From Cutibacterium namnetense (GTDB taxonomy: Bacteria > Actinomycetota > Actinomycetes > Propionibacteriales > Propionibacteriaceae): DNA of 64,000 bases. Each line of letters begins with the position of its first letter. The stretch's first letter is position 1. The position numbers and the translations under genes were made by a program. Under the pieces are notes generated by a model, which saw nothing but the letters and a program-made list of their open reading frames with translations, made no database searches and had not been told where the DNA came from. The DNA is taken from contig NZ_LWHO01000003.1 of assembly GCF_001642025.1 (NCBI RefSeq), positions 101,279 through 165,278 of the forward strand, read 5' to 3'. Positions 20,561 through 31,169 of this stretch are shown here, one piece after another.

Positions 20561-21295
20561 ATGTCGAAGCGCGCGCAGCAACAGCCGGAACAACAGGCCC
20601 CGCCGCAGCAGCGGCTAAGGATGCGGTACGCCAAGCGTGGTACCGCTAGATTCGCCTCCCATCGTGACTTCGCGCGTGCCTTTGAGCGGGCCCTCAACCG
20701 GGCACATATCCCGATGGCGTATTCGTCAGGATTTAACCCGCACCCGCGTATCTCCTATGCCAACGCGGCAGCTACCGGGGCAGCTTCTGAGGCGGAGTAC
20801 CTCGAAGTGGCCTTGGCTGAAGTATGTGATCCGAAGAAGGTTTTGACGGTTTCGGGTCGTGAGATGCCACCGGGAATGGAAGTGTTGGAGGTCGTCACGA
20901 CTGATCGCACTCCTTTCACTGAGCTGTTGACGGCGTCTGCCTGGCTGATTGAGCCCCCTGGCGACGCGCCGGGGCTAACGGAGGCGGTGGAGTCTGTTAT
21001 GGCAGCTGAAACCGTCGATGTGCAGCGGATGACGAAATCAGGTATGCGTACGTTCGATGTCCGCGCCGCGCTGATCGGCCTGGATGTCGCCAACGGACAT
21101 GTGCGTCTCATGCTGCGCCATGCCACGCCGCTGGTTCGGCCTGACGATGTGCTGCGTGCCTTAGCCAAGAAGTGTCCGGCCGTCGAGGTGGCACGGGTGA
21201 CGCGGCTGGCCCAAGGGGCTTGTGATGAGAATGCCAGCGGGGTTTCGACCGCGCTGATAGACCCGTTCACCGGTGCTGCCGTGACTGTGTGGTGA
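20561..21295 (+). CDS. TIGR03936/DUF2344 family protein
   Basis: A 244-residue protein. After a Gln-rich N-terminus it shows RMRYAKRGTARFASHRDFARAFERALNRA, then SGFNPHPRISYANA, the hallmarks of DUF2344. The family is often fused to, or next to, the radical SAM partner, which points to a two-protein modification system of unknown product. The ATG at 20561 has an AAGGAGG site seven bases upstream, so I prefer it to the GTG at 20555 that overlaps the upstream stop. Confidence is high for the family and nil for the reaction. Confidence 0.88.
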   Translation: MSKRAQQQPEQQAPPQQRLRMRYAKRGTARFASHRDFARAFERALNRAHIPMAYSSGFNPHPRISYANAAATGAASEAEYLEVALAEVCDPKKVLTVSGREMPPGMEVLEVVTTDRTPFTELLTASAWLIEPPGDAPGLTEAVESVMAAETVDVQRMTKSGMRTFDVRAALIGLDVANGHVRLMLRHATPLVRPDDVLRALAKKCPAVEVARVTRLAQGACDENASGVSTALIDPFTGAAVTVW

Positions 21296-21349
21296 GCAGC
21301 CAACAAGTGTGCGAAATCTGGCATCGACGTAGGGGACGTGACATACTAG

Positions 21350-21562
21350 AGCCCAGGTGAACGGGGTGCCACCCCACTCGACGGTTCATACCGCGACGCC
21401 GAGAGGCGACCGCGGGGGACTCGAGGGGCTCACCGCAAGCTTTTGCCCCATGCCGGGGAACGACGCCGCCAGTAGCGGCGTGTGCATACGCCCGTGGGAG
21501 GATTCCTGCCGGGCCGTGACCCGGGTGGGCACTGACCATGCCGAAAGGCTAAGGAGAGCACA
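21350..21562 (+). promoter_or_regulatory. Structured 5' leader of the RNase E/G gene
   Basis: About 210 bp of untranslated leader with at least four perfect hairpins. They are GGGGT/ACCCC (21363-21375), CCGCG...CGCC/GGCG...CGCGG (21391-21415), ACGCCGC/GCGGCGT (21463-21481) and CCGGG/CCCGG (21509-21524). RNase E mRNA is autoregulated through its leader in E. coli; a similar role here is inference. It does not match a riboswitch I know. Confidence 0.45.
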
Positions 21563-24202
21563 GTGCTCGACGAAACTGACAACACCACACTGAATTCTGG
21601 CGAGAATTCCACCGCTGGGATTTCCGCTCCTCGACGCCGTCGGGCCGCATCACGCCCCGCTGGGGCCCCGGCCCCCGTCGAGACGACGGGGACTCCCGTA
21701 GCTATCACCGCCGCCGGATCAGGCGGTTCGATTATTAGCTCGGATTCGGAGGCGTCTGATCTGCCTCGCCCCCCGGTGGGACGTCGTCGTAAGGCGGCGA
21801 GCGCCTCACCGGACGTTAGTAGTGACGTTCCCAAGGTCGACACTCCGCAGCCGAAATCAGAGGAGTCCAAGTCCGCAGACACGAAGGGCGAGGAGAAGTC
21901 GCGTCGTACTCGTCGTGGTGCTGCTGAAACCGCGCCGTCCACCGAGGCTGAGCGGGGAACCTCGCAGCGTCGTCGCGCCACTCGCCGTCGCTCTTCTCGG
22001 ACCGCAGAGAATGTCGAGGAAACGACCGAGGTGAAGTCCGCGACGAATAAGGGTGATGGTGCGGACGACAATCCCATCAATGCTGCGCTGACTAAGGCCA
22101 AGGCTCGGTCTCGTAGCCACAAGGTTGAGGGTGCCCTGGCTAATCCCTTTGGACTTAGGGAAGGTGAGGAGCGCTCAACGAGCGCTATCCTCGACTCTCT
22201 GGCCGCCGAGATCGGCGGGGGAGAGGCCGCTATGCCGAAGCGCCGTCGCCGTCGTGCCACTCGTCCTTCCGAGGCCGGAAATCACGCTGTAGATACTTCC
22301 GAAACCGCCGACGAGGTGACCCTGGCTGAGGAGGACAAGGACGAGGCTAAGAATCGCCATAGCTCCGATAAAAAGAGCGAGAAATCCGCTCACGGCACTA
22401 CGGATGCGGTAGAGGAGGAGACCACGGCTGACGCCGAGGAGACCGCCGACGAGGACGGCCAGAACCGGCGTCGCCGTCGTCGCGGTGGGCGTCGTCGCCG
22501 GCGCAGCGAAGACTCTGAGGACAGCACCTCCGAGGACGAGTCGGGCGATAATGACGACTCCCAGACCAGCTCTGACAATGATTCCGAGTCCAGTACCTCG
22601 GACACTACCCACCGCCGTCGTCGCCGTCGTCGTCGCCGCGGTGAGGACATCAGCGGTTCTGACGATGATCCCAGCAACGTCGTCATCAAGGTGCGCGAGC
22701 CGCGGTCGCGTCAGTCGGTGGCTGACGAGGTCACCGGCATCGAGGGGTCGACCCGCATTGAGGCCAAGAAGCAGCGTCGTCGGGAGGGGCGTGCCGCTGG
22801 ACGTCGTCGCAGTGCTGTCATCACCGACGCGGAGTTTCTGGCCCGTCGCGAGTCGGTCGACCGGAAGATGGTTGTGCGTCAGTCCGACGGCTATTCCCAG
22901 CTAGCGGTGCTGGAAGACGGGGTGCTCGTGGAGCATTACGTTGATCGTGCCTCTGCCACCTCCTCGATCGGCAATATCTACCTGGGCAAGGTGCAGAACG
23001 TCCTGCCGTCGATGGAGGCCGCTTTTATTGACATCGGCCGTGGTCGCAACGCTGTGCTCTATGCCGGTGAGGTCGATTGGGCTAAGTATGGCAAGGAAGG
23101 TGAGGACAAGCGCATCGAGCAGGCGCTGAAGTCCGGTGACCAGGTTCTGGTGCAGGTCACCAAGGATCCGGTGGGAGCTAAGGGTGCCCGCTTGACTAGT
23201 CATATCTCGGTGCCCGGACGTTTTGTTGTTTATTCGCCCGGCGGGCATCTTTCCGGGATCTCCCGCAAGTTGGCTGATTCGGAGCGCAAACGCCTCAAGA
23301 AGATCGTGGAGAATAACATCCCGTCGGATGCCTCCGTCATTGTGCGCACTGCCGCGGAGGGGGCCACCGAGGAGGACCTGGTCCGCGATATCAACCGCCT
23401 CAAGGCTCAGTGGGAGGTTATTGAGCGCAAGACCAGCAACAGCAAGGTTCCACTGATGCTGTACACCGAGCCCGATCTGACGGTACGTATCATCCGGGAT
23501 CTGTTCACCGCGGACTTCTCCGAGCTCGTTATCGCTGGTAACGGTGGCCCCGACGACGCCTACGACACCATTAAGGCCTACGTCGATCACGTGGCCCCGG
23601 AGATGACGTCGCGGTTGACCCATTGGGAGGACCCCGACAAGGATCCCTTTGCCGAGTACCGTATCGACGAGCAGATTGCGAAGGCCCTGGAGCGCAAGGT
23701 TTACCTCCCTTCGGGGGGATCCCTTGTCATTGATCGCACCGAGGCCATGACGGTGATCGACGTCAATACCGGAAAGTTCACCGGATCGGCGGGTAACCTC
23801 GAGGCTACCGTTACCGCTAACAACTTGGAGGCGGCTGAGGAGATCGTGCGTCAGCTACGACTGCGCGATATTGGCGGGATTATCGTCGTTGACTTCATCG
23901 ATATGGTGTTGCCGACCAACCGTGAACTTCTGGTGCGTCGCCTCACTGAGTGTCTGGGGCGGGATCGTACCCGACACCAGGTTGCCGAGGTGACATCGCT
24001 GGGCTTGGTTCAAATGACTCGAAAAAAGATCGGTACCGGGCTGGCTGAGGCCTTCACTGAAGAGTGCGAGGCCTGTGGCGGTCGTGGCTACCACCGCTTC
24101 GATGAGCCGGTCGATTCTCAGGCTCCGGCCGACGGTGGCGAGCGTTCGAAGGGCCGTGGTCGCGCTCACAAGGGCTCGGCGGGCAAGTCCCACTCCAAGT
24201 GA
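21563..24202 (+). CDS. rne: Ribonuclease E/G family endoribonuclease
   Basis: An 879-residue single-strand endoribonuclease for mRNA decay and rRNA processing. Roughly the first 430 residues are low-complexity, alternating Arg-rich blocks (RRRRRRGGRRRRR type) with acidic Asp/Glu/Ser blocks, and look disordered. The catalytic part follows: an S1 domain (NIYLGKVQNVLPSMEAAFID), a DNase I-like site with VIDVNTGKF and DFIDM metal ligands, and the Zn-link CEACGGRGYH. In mycobacteria and Streptomyces such extensions scaffold the degradosome. The GTG at 21563 follows AAGGAGAG. rplU-rpmA come next, as in other actinobacteria. Confidence 0.95.
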   Translation: MLDETDNTTLNSGENSTAGISAPRRRRAASRPAGAPAPVETTGTPVAITAAGSGGSIISSDSEASDLPRPPVGRRRKAASASPDVSSDVPKVDTPQPKSEESKSADTKGEEKSRRTRRGAAETAPSTEAERGTSQRRRATRRRSSRTAENVEETTEVKSATNKGDGADDNPINAALTKAKARSRSHKVEGALANPFGLREGEERSTSAILDSLAAEIGGGEAAMPKRRRRRATRPSEAGNHAVDTSETADEVTLAEEDKDEAKNRHSSDKKSEKSAHGTTDAVEEETTADAEETADEDGQNRRRRRRGGRRRRRSEDSEDSTSEDESGDNDDSQTSSDNDSESSTSDTTHRRRRRRRRRGEDISGSDDDPSNVVIKVREPRSRQSVADEVTGIEGSTRIEAKKQRRREGRAAGRRRSAVITDAEFLARRESVDRKMVVRQSDGYSQLAVLEDGVLVEHYVDRASATSSIGNIYLGKVQNVLPSMEAAFIDIGRGRNAVLYAGEVDWAKYGKEGEDKRIEQALKSGDQVLVQVTKDPVGAKGARLTSHISVPGRFVVYSPGGHLSGISRKLADSERKRLKKIVENNIPSDASVIVRTAAEGATEEDLVRDINRLKAQWEVIERKTSNSKVPLMLYTEPDLTVRIIRDLFTADFSELVIAGNGGPDDAYDTIKAYVDHVAPEMTSRLTHWEDPDKDPFAEYRIDEQIAKALERKVYLPSGGSLVIDRTEAMTVIDVNTGKFTGSAGNLEATVTANNLEAAEEIVRQLRLRDIGGIIVVDFIDMVLPTNRELLVRRLTECLGRDRTRHQVAEVTSLGLVQMTRKKIGTGLAEAFTEECEACGGRGYHRFDEPVDSQAPADGGERSKGRGRAHKGSAGKSHSK

Positions 24203-24236
24203 GGTTAGGCCCACAGCAGGCTGGTGGATGGTCGTT

Positions 24237-24265
24237 TTGACCGTCCAGCGCAGGGAATGTAAAAT
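24237..24265 (+). promoter_or_regulatory. Promoter of rplU-rpmA
   Basis: TTGACC (24237-24242), a 17-bp spacer and TAAAAT (24260-24265): a near-consensus housekeeping sigma promoter, about 100 bp ahead of rplU. Confidence 0.75.
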
Positions 24266-24275
24266 GAGCAGCCGG

Positions 24276-24330
24276 TCCGACGCGAATCGTCGGTCAGGTT
24301 TGTCCGGGGCCATTGGTTCCGGTCCCCGGA
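24276..24330 (+). promoter_or_regulatory. Leader hairpins before rplU
   Basis: Two perfect hairpins in the transcript leader: CCGACG/CGTCGG (24277-24293) and CCGGGG/CCCCGG (24304-24328). They may be a ribosomal-protein autoregulatory leader; this is inference. Confidence 0.4.
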
Positions 24331-24361
24331 AATGTACGACAAGAACGAGAGTAGGTCAGGC

Positions 24362-24670
24362 GTGTACGCGATCGTGCGTAGTGGCGGCCGCCAGCACAAG
24401 GTGGCAGTGGGTGACGTCGTCGAGATCGACAAGGTCGCCGACGAGGCGGGCAGCAGCATCGAGCTGACCCCGCTCCTCGTGGTTAATGGCGAGTCCGTCA
24501 CCTCCGATAAGGACGCGCTCGGGAAGGTCAAGGTGACCGCCGAGGTTCTCGGCGAGACCAAGGGCCCGAAGATCCGCATCCTTAAGTACAAGAACAAGAC
24601 CGGCTATAAGAAGCGCCAGGGGCACCGTCAGAAGTACACCCAGGTCAAGGTCACCGGAATCGAAGGCTGA
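24362..24670 (+). CDS. rplU: 50S ribosomal protein L21 (bL21)
   Basis: A 102-residue ribosomal protein with the family start [19 protein letters not shown] and the C-terminal [17 protein letters not shown]. It binds 23S rRNA on the large subunit. The GTG at 24362 is the natural start; an in-frame ATG ten codons upstream would add a non-conserved tail. It is transcribed with rpmA from the promoter at 24237 and the pair ends at a strong hairpin. Confidence 0.97.
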   Translation: MYAIVRSGGRQHKVAVGDVVEIDKVADEAGSSIELTPLLVVNGESVTSDKDALGKVKVTAEVLGETKGPKIRILKYKNKTGYKKRQGHRQKYTQVKVTGIEG

Positions 24671-24681
24671 GGTAGACAGAC

Positions 24682-24951
24682 ATGGCACATAAGAAGGGCG
24701 CGTCCTCCTCGCGCAACGGTCGTGACTCCAACGCCCAGCGCCTCGGCGTGAAGCGTTTCGGCGGTCAGCTCGTCAACGCCGGCGAGATCATCGTTCGTCA
24801 GCGTGGCACTCACTTCCACCCTGGTGATGGGGTTGGCCGCGGTGGCGACGATACCCTCTTCGCTCTGCGCGGCGGCAATGTCGAGTTTGGTACTCGTCGC
24901 GGTCGCAAGGTTGTCAACGTGAACCCCGTGAAGGCCACGGTCGAAGCCTGA
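24682..24951 (+). CDS. rpmA: 50S ribosomal protein L27 (bL27)
   Basis: An 89-residue ribosomal protein with the standard [22 protein letters not shown]-terminus that reaches the peptidyl-transferase centre, and [23 protein letters not shown]. There is no Firmicutes-type N-terminal cleavage extension. It lies 11 bp after rplU in the same operon. Confidence 0.98.
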   Translation: MAHKKGASSSRNGRDSNAQRLGVKRFGGQLVNAGEIIVRQRGTHFHPGDGVGRGGDDTLFALRGGNVEFGTRRGRKVVNVNPVKATVEA

Positions 24952-24970
24952 GTCTCACGGCATAGATGTG

Positions 24971-25001
24971 ATTGACCCCCGCCATCACGGCGGGGGTCAA
25001 T
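24971..25001 (+). terminator. Terminator after rpmA
   Basis: 13-bp perfect stem ATTGACCCCCGCC/GGCGGGGGTCAAT with an ATCAC loop, followed by a T-containing tract. It sits 19 bp after the rpmA stop. Confidence 0.85.
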
Positions 25002-25120
25002 CTGTGTGTGAGGCAAGCTGAGCGCATGTGAGCTATGGCCTCCGCGCTAGCTGAGAATTTCGCCGGTGCTTGCGACTGTCGTCGGATCTTCGGCACGACT
25101 GTGGTCGTCACTGGGGCGTC

Positions 25121-25798
25121 ATGACTGGAAGTGACGAAATGTCGACCTACTCTCAAGACTTGGTCGTTATCAACGGCATGATGAGGGGAGATCAGAGAAT
25201 CGTGGGCAACCGGGAATTCAGCGAGGACGAGCGATGGCTGTACCGGATTGAGCCGGGGTCGGATGCGCCGAGGCTCACGAGGACATTGCCCAGGATCACT
25301 ATGCCGCTGGCACCGGTTCGCCGCAACTGGCCAACCACCTCGCGAGCTTGCGCGGTTCAAGATCATCGTGCTGCTGTGCCGCAGCCCCATGCTCGTCATC
25401 GGTGGCCACGCCTGTACGAGGTGGCTGCCGGCGCCTGTGCTTCTGCTTGTGCTACTGGGGTAGTTGGAGGCCTCGGGATCGGCGGAACGATGGTTGGAGC
25501 TGCCGTCACGAGCCTGGTCATTGCCCTCAGCGGTGCGTTGTTTACGAGGTGGTTTTCCCGGACTCACCGCAGCGTTTCCGGAGTTCGCCAGCGTCGTGGG
25601 ATGTGGGCCCGTATGGTCGCGGTGGCCCTTGTCGTGAGCGTGTTGACCGTCGTTGTCGGGGTGCTGTGGTTGGCGCCGTCGGTTGGCGAGGAAGCTGGGT
25701 CGTGGGTGCACCGATCCACTGGCTCACTTGAGCAATGGAAGGAGTCGGCTCAGCGAGCGTGGCCATATTTACGGGCTGCGTGGAACGCGTTCCGATGA
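25121..25798 (+). CDS. Hypothetical protein with C-terminal membrane segments
   Basis: An open frame of 225 residues from this ATG, extending further upstream without a clear start. The first 110 residues are polar, proline-rich and unlike a folded domain. The C-terminal half has two hydrophobic helices (VVGGLGIGGTMVGAAVTSL... and MVAVALVVSVLTVVVGVLWL) and ends with a Trp-rich amphipathic tail. I do not recognise the family. The N-terminal half may be non-coding or shifted relative to an ancestral gene. Both the start and the reality of the full frame are uncertain. Confidence 0.45.
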   Translation: MTGSDEMSTYSQDLVVINGMMRGDQRIVGNREFSEDERWLYRIEPGSDAPRLTRTLPRITMPLAPVRRNWPTTSRACAVQDHRAAVPQPHARHRWPRLYEVAAGACASACATGVVGGLGIGGTMVGAAVTSLVIALSGALFTRWFSRTHRSVSGVRQRRGMWARMVAVALVVSVLTVVVGVLWLAPSVGEEAGSWVHRSTGSLEQWKESAQRAWPYLRAAWNAFR

Positions 25799-25838
25799 CG
25801 ACGCTGATGCTCTTGTTCACCATGGGCATGACAGTATG

Positions 25839-25887
25839 TGCACTGAGTGCACCTTCTGCACTTGATGCAGAATCTGCACTCAGTGCA
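25839..25887. promoter_or_regulatory. Nested palindromic operator upstream of tetR
   Basis: TGCACTGAGTGCA (25839-25851) and its exact complement TGCACTCAGTGCA (25875-25887) flank a central palindrome TTCTGCA/TGCAGAA (25854-25872). The whole 49-bp block lies just before the tetR start at 25899 and is a strong candidate for the autoregulatory TetR binding site. Confidence 0.7.
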
Positions 25888-25898
25888 TAATTGTTGTT

Positions 25899-26507
25899 GT
25901 GACCTCACCAACAGCAATTCGAACTCAAGGCGTCATTCGTCGTGCCGCCATCGAGCTGGCGATCGAAAAGCCGGTTGACGACGTCACCGTCGATGACATT
26001 GCGGAGCGCGCCGGGGTCTCCCGACGTACCGTGTTCAACCATTTCCCGTCCAAGTATGACGTCTACCTTCCGCCCCTCGTCCCTTATTCCCAAGAAGCCC
26101 TGGAGGCCTTCGCGACGGATGCCGAGACTCCTCTCACCACGCTCATTCAGGACCTGCTAGAGGCGCGCTGGCGCGAGGCGAACGTCGACTTCGATGATCT
26201 TTGTATCCTCATGAAAATCGGACGGGAAAGCTCGGAACTCCGAATGGCCCTCAAGGAGGCCGTCGAAGGCCAACGAGCGGCGTTAGTGACGGCTTCCGCT
26301 CGGCGCACGGGAAAGCCGGAAGACTCTTTAGAGGTGCTGGTCCTGGTCGGTACTGTCCAGGCGATGGAACGCGCTGCTTTCCAGTCGGTCGTGGCGCGAC
26401 CTGGGGGAAGTTCGGCCGAGATGGCCGACACCGTGGACCGCGTCATCGACGTCTGGGCCAGGCTGTCCGCCGAGCTCATCGCAGGCATCTCGTCGACCAA
26501 GCCTTGA
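25899..26507 (+). CDS. TetR family transcriptional regulator
   Basis: A 202-residue repressor starting with GTG. The N-terminal TetR helix-turn-helix is clear (VDDVTVDDIAERAGVSRRTVFNHFPSKYDVY, residues 28-58). The C-terminal helical ligand domain is divergent, as usual. It sits directly before an MFS drug exporter in the same direction (96 bp apart) and after a large palindrome. The simplest model is a self-repressed regulator that releases the exporter when a toxic ligand is bound. The ligand is unknown. Confidence 0.92.
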   Translation: MTSPTAIRTQGVIRRAAIELAIEKPVDDVTVDDIAERAGVSRRTVFNHFPSKYDVYLPPLVPYSQEALEAFATDAETPLTTLIQDLLEARWREANVDFDDLCILMKIGRESSELRMALKEAVEGQRAALVTASARRTGKPEDSLEVLVLVGTVQAMERAAFQSVVARPGGSSAEMADTVDRVIDVWARLSAELIAGISSTKP

Positions 26508-26533
26508 GTTGAATTCTGGCCGTCTAGACCTGA

Positions 26534-28366
<1,833 letters not shown>

Positions 28367-28369
<3 letters not shown>

Positions 28370-28397
28370 CGCCTCACCAGGACGGGGTGAGGCGTCA
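28367..28397 (+). terminator. Terminator hairpin overlapping the MFS stop codon
   Basis: 12-bp perfect stem TGACGCCTCACC/GGTGAGGCGTCA with a 7-base loop. The first three bases are the stop codon of the exporter gene. No T-tract follows. Confidence 0.7.
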
Positions 28398-28461
28398 CGG
28401 CGTCTAGACTTGTTATCCGCCCTGGGTCGGAAGGCCCGATTCCATCTTCTGAGGAGAGAAT

Positions 28462-29979
28462 ATGGCCATCCCGTCCTTCGTGGACCGCGTGACGCTGACC
28501 GCTGTGGCCGGCAAAGGGGGACACGGCTGCGCCTCCGTTAAGCGTGAAAAGTTCAAGCCATTGGGAGGCCCAGACGGTGGCAACGGCGGCCATGGCGGAT
28601 CCGTGATCCTGCGCGTCGATCCTCAGGTGACGACTCTCGTGGACTATCACTGGCAGTCCACCCGTAAGGCTACGAACGGTGAGCCCGGACGTGGGGATAA
28701 CCAGGCTGGGGCGAACGGATCCGACATCATCTTGGGCGTCCCAGAAGGCACGGTCGTCTCCGACGCTGACACGGGCGAGCTGCTTGGGGACCTCGTCGGG
28801 TCGGGTTCCGAACTTGTCGTCGCGGCTGGTGGTCGCGGTGGCCTCGGTAACGCAGCCCTCGCAAACTCGGCTCGCAAAGCTCCTGGTTTCGCCCTCCTCG
28901 GTGAGGCCGGGGAGGAACGTAAGATTCTGCTCGAACTTAAGGTGGTCGCTGACATCGGCCTGGTGGGATTTCCCTCGGGGGGAAAGTCCAGCCTCATCGC
29001 GGCGATCTCGCGTGCTAAGCCGAAGATTGCTGACTACCCATTCACCACGCTGGTACCGAACCTGGGTGTGGTCGTCGCGGGGGAGACGACATATACCGTT
29101 GCTGACGTCCCCGGCCTCATCCCGGGAGCCTCTTTGGGAAAGGGCCTGGGATTCGATTTCTTGCGTCACATTGAGCGTTGCCGGGCCATCGTCCACGTCA
29201 TTGACTGCGCCACCTACGAGCCTGGCCGCGACCCAGTGAGTGACCTCGATGTCATCGAGGGGGAGCTTATTGCCCACGGTGGCCTTGAGGATCGTCCGCG
29301 CCTGGTAGTGCTCAACAAGGTTGACGTCCCTGATGCTGCTGACCTAGCCGATATCGTTTTTGATGACATCGCTGAGCGCGGTTGGCCGGTATTCCGCATC
29401 TCGACGAAGTCGGGGGAGGGACTCAACTCGCTCAAATTCGCTATGGCCGAGTTGGTGGAGAAGGCCCGCGAAAACGAGCCTGAACCCCAGCCGGAGCGCA
29501 TCGTTATTCGACCCAAACCTAAGGACGAGGGTCAAGCCTTCTCCATCACGCGCCAGGGTGACAGCGAAGGCGGATTCTTGTGGCGTGTGACCGGCGACAA
29601 ACCGACCCGCTGGGTTGCCCAGACTGACTTCAACAACCCAGAGGCCGTCGGATACCTGTCGGATCGCCTGAACCGCTTGGGCGTCGAGGAGGAGTTGCTG
29701 GCTATGGGTGCGATTGCTGGGGATGCCGTCGCAGTCGGCGGCGAGGACGCCGTCATCTTTGACTTTGCCCCGCAGATCGAGTCGGGCGCTGAGTTGCTGT
29801 CTCGTCGAGGTGAGGACCAGCGTTTGGAGACCGAGCGTCCCTCGGCTACTCGGCGTCGGGAGATGGACCGGGAATACCATCGTGCTCGAGAGGAGTACGG
29901 CCAGGTCGGTCGTGATCCGCGCGGAGAGTCGTGGCGCGCCCGCGTTGCTGAAGAAGAGTGGCTCGAGGGCCGTGGCTGA
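28462..29979 (+). CDS. obgE: GTPase ObgE/CgtA
   Basis: A 505-residue essential GTPase involved in 50S assembly and stress signalling. The glycine-rich Obg domain is at residues 1-158 ([26 protein letters not shown]). The G domain follows with G1 [10 protein letters not shown] near residue 168, G3 DVPGLIPGA and the G4-type VLNKVD. A C-terminal OCT domain is present, with an acidic/basic tail of about 60 residues beyond it. The RBS GAGGAGAG precedes the ATG. It heads the obgE-proB-proA-nadD-rsfS cluster. Confidence 0.97.
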   Translation: MAIPSFVDRVTLTAVAGKGGHGCASVKREKFKPLGGPDGGNGGHGGSVILRVDPQVTTLVDYHWQSTRKATNGEPGRGDNQAGANGSDIILGVPEGTVVSDADTGELLGDLVGSGSELVVAAGGRGGLGNAALANSARKAPGFALLGEAGEERKILLELKVVADIGLVGFPSGGKSSLIAAISRAKPKIADYPFTTLVPNLGVVVAGETTYTVADVPGLIPGASLGKGLGFDFLRHIERCRAIVHVIDCATYEPGRDPVSDLDVIEGELIAHGGLEDRPRLVVLNKVDVPDAADLADIVFDDIAERGWPVFRISTKSGEGLNSLKFAMAELVEKARENEPEPQPERIVIRPKPKDEGQAFSITRQGDSEGGFLWRVTGDKPTRWVAQTDFNNPEAVGYLSDRLNRLGVEEELLAMGAIAGDAVAVGGEDAVIFDFAPQIESGAELLSRRGEDQRLETERPSATRRREMDREYHRAREEYGQVGRDPRGESWRARVAEEEWLEGRG

Positions 29980-29992
29980 TCAGCGCGGAGTC

Positions 29993-31138
29993 ATGTGCGA
30001 GGCCGCCACCGTGGTGGTCAAGGTTGGATCGTCCTCCTTGACTCTTCCTGGCGGCGGGATCGACGTTCGCCGTGTTGACGACCTGGTCGATGCGCTAAGC
30101 GAGGTCGTTGCCCTCGGCCGGCGCGTCGTCCTGGTGAGCTCTGGGGCGATTGCCACCGGATTTCCTGCTATGGGTATGACTCATCGTCCGCGCACGTTGG
30201 CTAGCAAGCAGGCGGCCGCGTCGGTGGGGCAAGGCATTTTACTGGCTCACTACACGTCGAGGTTTGCCAGCCACGGGCTGCGGGTGGGGCAGGTGCTACT
30301 CACCGTCAATGACCTGGTGCGGCCCACCTCATACCGCAACGCCTGGTCAACCCTCGACACCCTACTGAGGCTGGGAGTCGTGCCGATCGTCAATGAGAAT
30401 GACACGGTCGCCACCGGGGAGATTCGCTTCGGCGACAACGATCGGCTTGCGGCCCTGGTGGCCGAGCTGGTGCGCGCACAAGCCCTCGTCCTGCTCTCTG
30501 ACGTTGACGCCTTGTACACCGCCCATCCGGATTCGCCGGACGCCCGGCGCGTGGAGGTTGTTGAGGACATCGAGGCACTGGATGTCGATACCCATAAGGC
30601 TGGTTCGGGGGTGGGAACCGGCGGCATGACGACGAAGCTCGAAGCCGCCCGAATCGCTACTTGTGCCGGGGTACCGGTGGTACTGGCGGCGGCTACGGAT
30701 GCCCGTGACGTTTTGGCTGGTGCCCCCGTGGGCACCTATTTCCGCCCAACGGCGACGCGTCGGTCCCGACGGTTGCTGTGGCTGGCTGACGCTGCCGCCC
30801 CGCAGGGGCAGATCGTTATCGACGACGGAGCTGTCGAGGCCCTGACTAAGCGCCATTCCTCGTTATTGGCGGTGGGTGTCACTCGGGTACACGGAGATTT
30901 CCAAGCGGGCGACCCAGTGACAATCCTGGCCCCTGACGGTCGGGTTGTTGGTCGTGGGATCGCCCAGTTCTCCCATGATGAGGTGCGGGTCATGAGGGGA
31001 CGTTCGAGTGCTTGGCTGGCGGCAGAAATGGGTGCGGCGGCGTCTCGTGAGATCATCCACCGCGATGCCATGGTGCTGAGCCGCCGTCGTAAAGCGGGGT
31101 CGTCGTCGAGGAGCCGGAACGTGGCGGGTCAAGGGTGA
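29993..31138 (+). CDS. proB: Glutamate 5-kinase
   Basis: A 381-residue enzyme for the first step of proline synthesis (glutamate to gamma-glutamyl phosphate). The amino-acid-kinase core shows VVKVGSSSLT near residue 9, VSSGAIATG, NENDTVATGEIRFGDND and a glycine-rich GVGTGGMTTKLEAA. A C-terminal PUA domain follows (GVTRVHGDFQAGDPVTI). The upstream GTG at 29972, which overlaps the end of obgE, is an equally possible start and would add seven residues. The basic C-terminal tail is unusual but short. Confidence 0.94.
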   Translation: MCEAATVVVKVGSSSLTLPGGGIDVRRVDDLVDALSEVVALGRRVVLVSSGAIATGFPAMGMTHRPRTLASKQAAASVGQGILLAHYTSRFASHGLRVGQVLLTVNDLVRPTSYRNAWSTLDTLLRLGVVPIVNENDTVATGEIRFGDNDRLAALVAELVRAQALVLLSDVDALYTAHPDSPDARRVEVVEDIEALDVDTHKAGSGVGTGGMTTKLEAARIATCAGVPVVLAAATDARDVLAGAPVGTYFRPTATRRSRRLLWLADAAAPQGQIVIDDGAVEALTKRHSSLLAVGVTRVHGDFQAGDPVTILAPDGRVVGRGIAQFSHDEVRVMRGRSSAWLAAEMGAAASREIIHRDAMVLSRRRKAGSSSRSRNVAGQG

Positions 31139-31169
31139 CGCCCTGATATACCCGGCTGACGAATACCAT

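Noticed and set aside
22440-22660. Repeated CGTCGT-type units, at first sight like a repeat array
   Set aside because: They are Arg codon runs inside the RNase E/G N-terminal region, not spaced repeats. I see no CRISPR array in the window.
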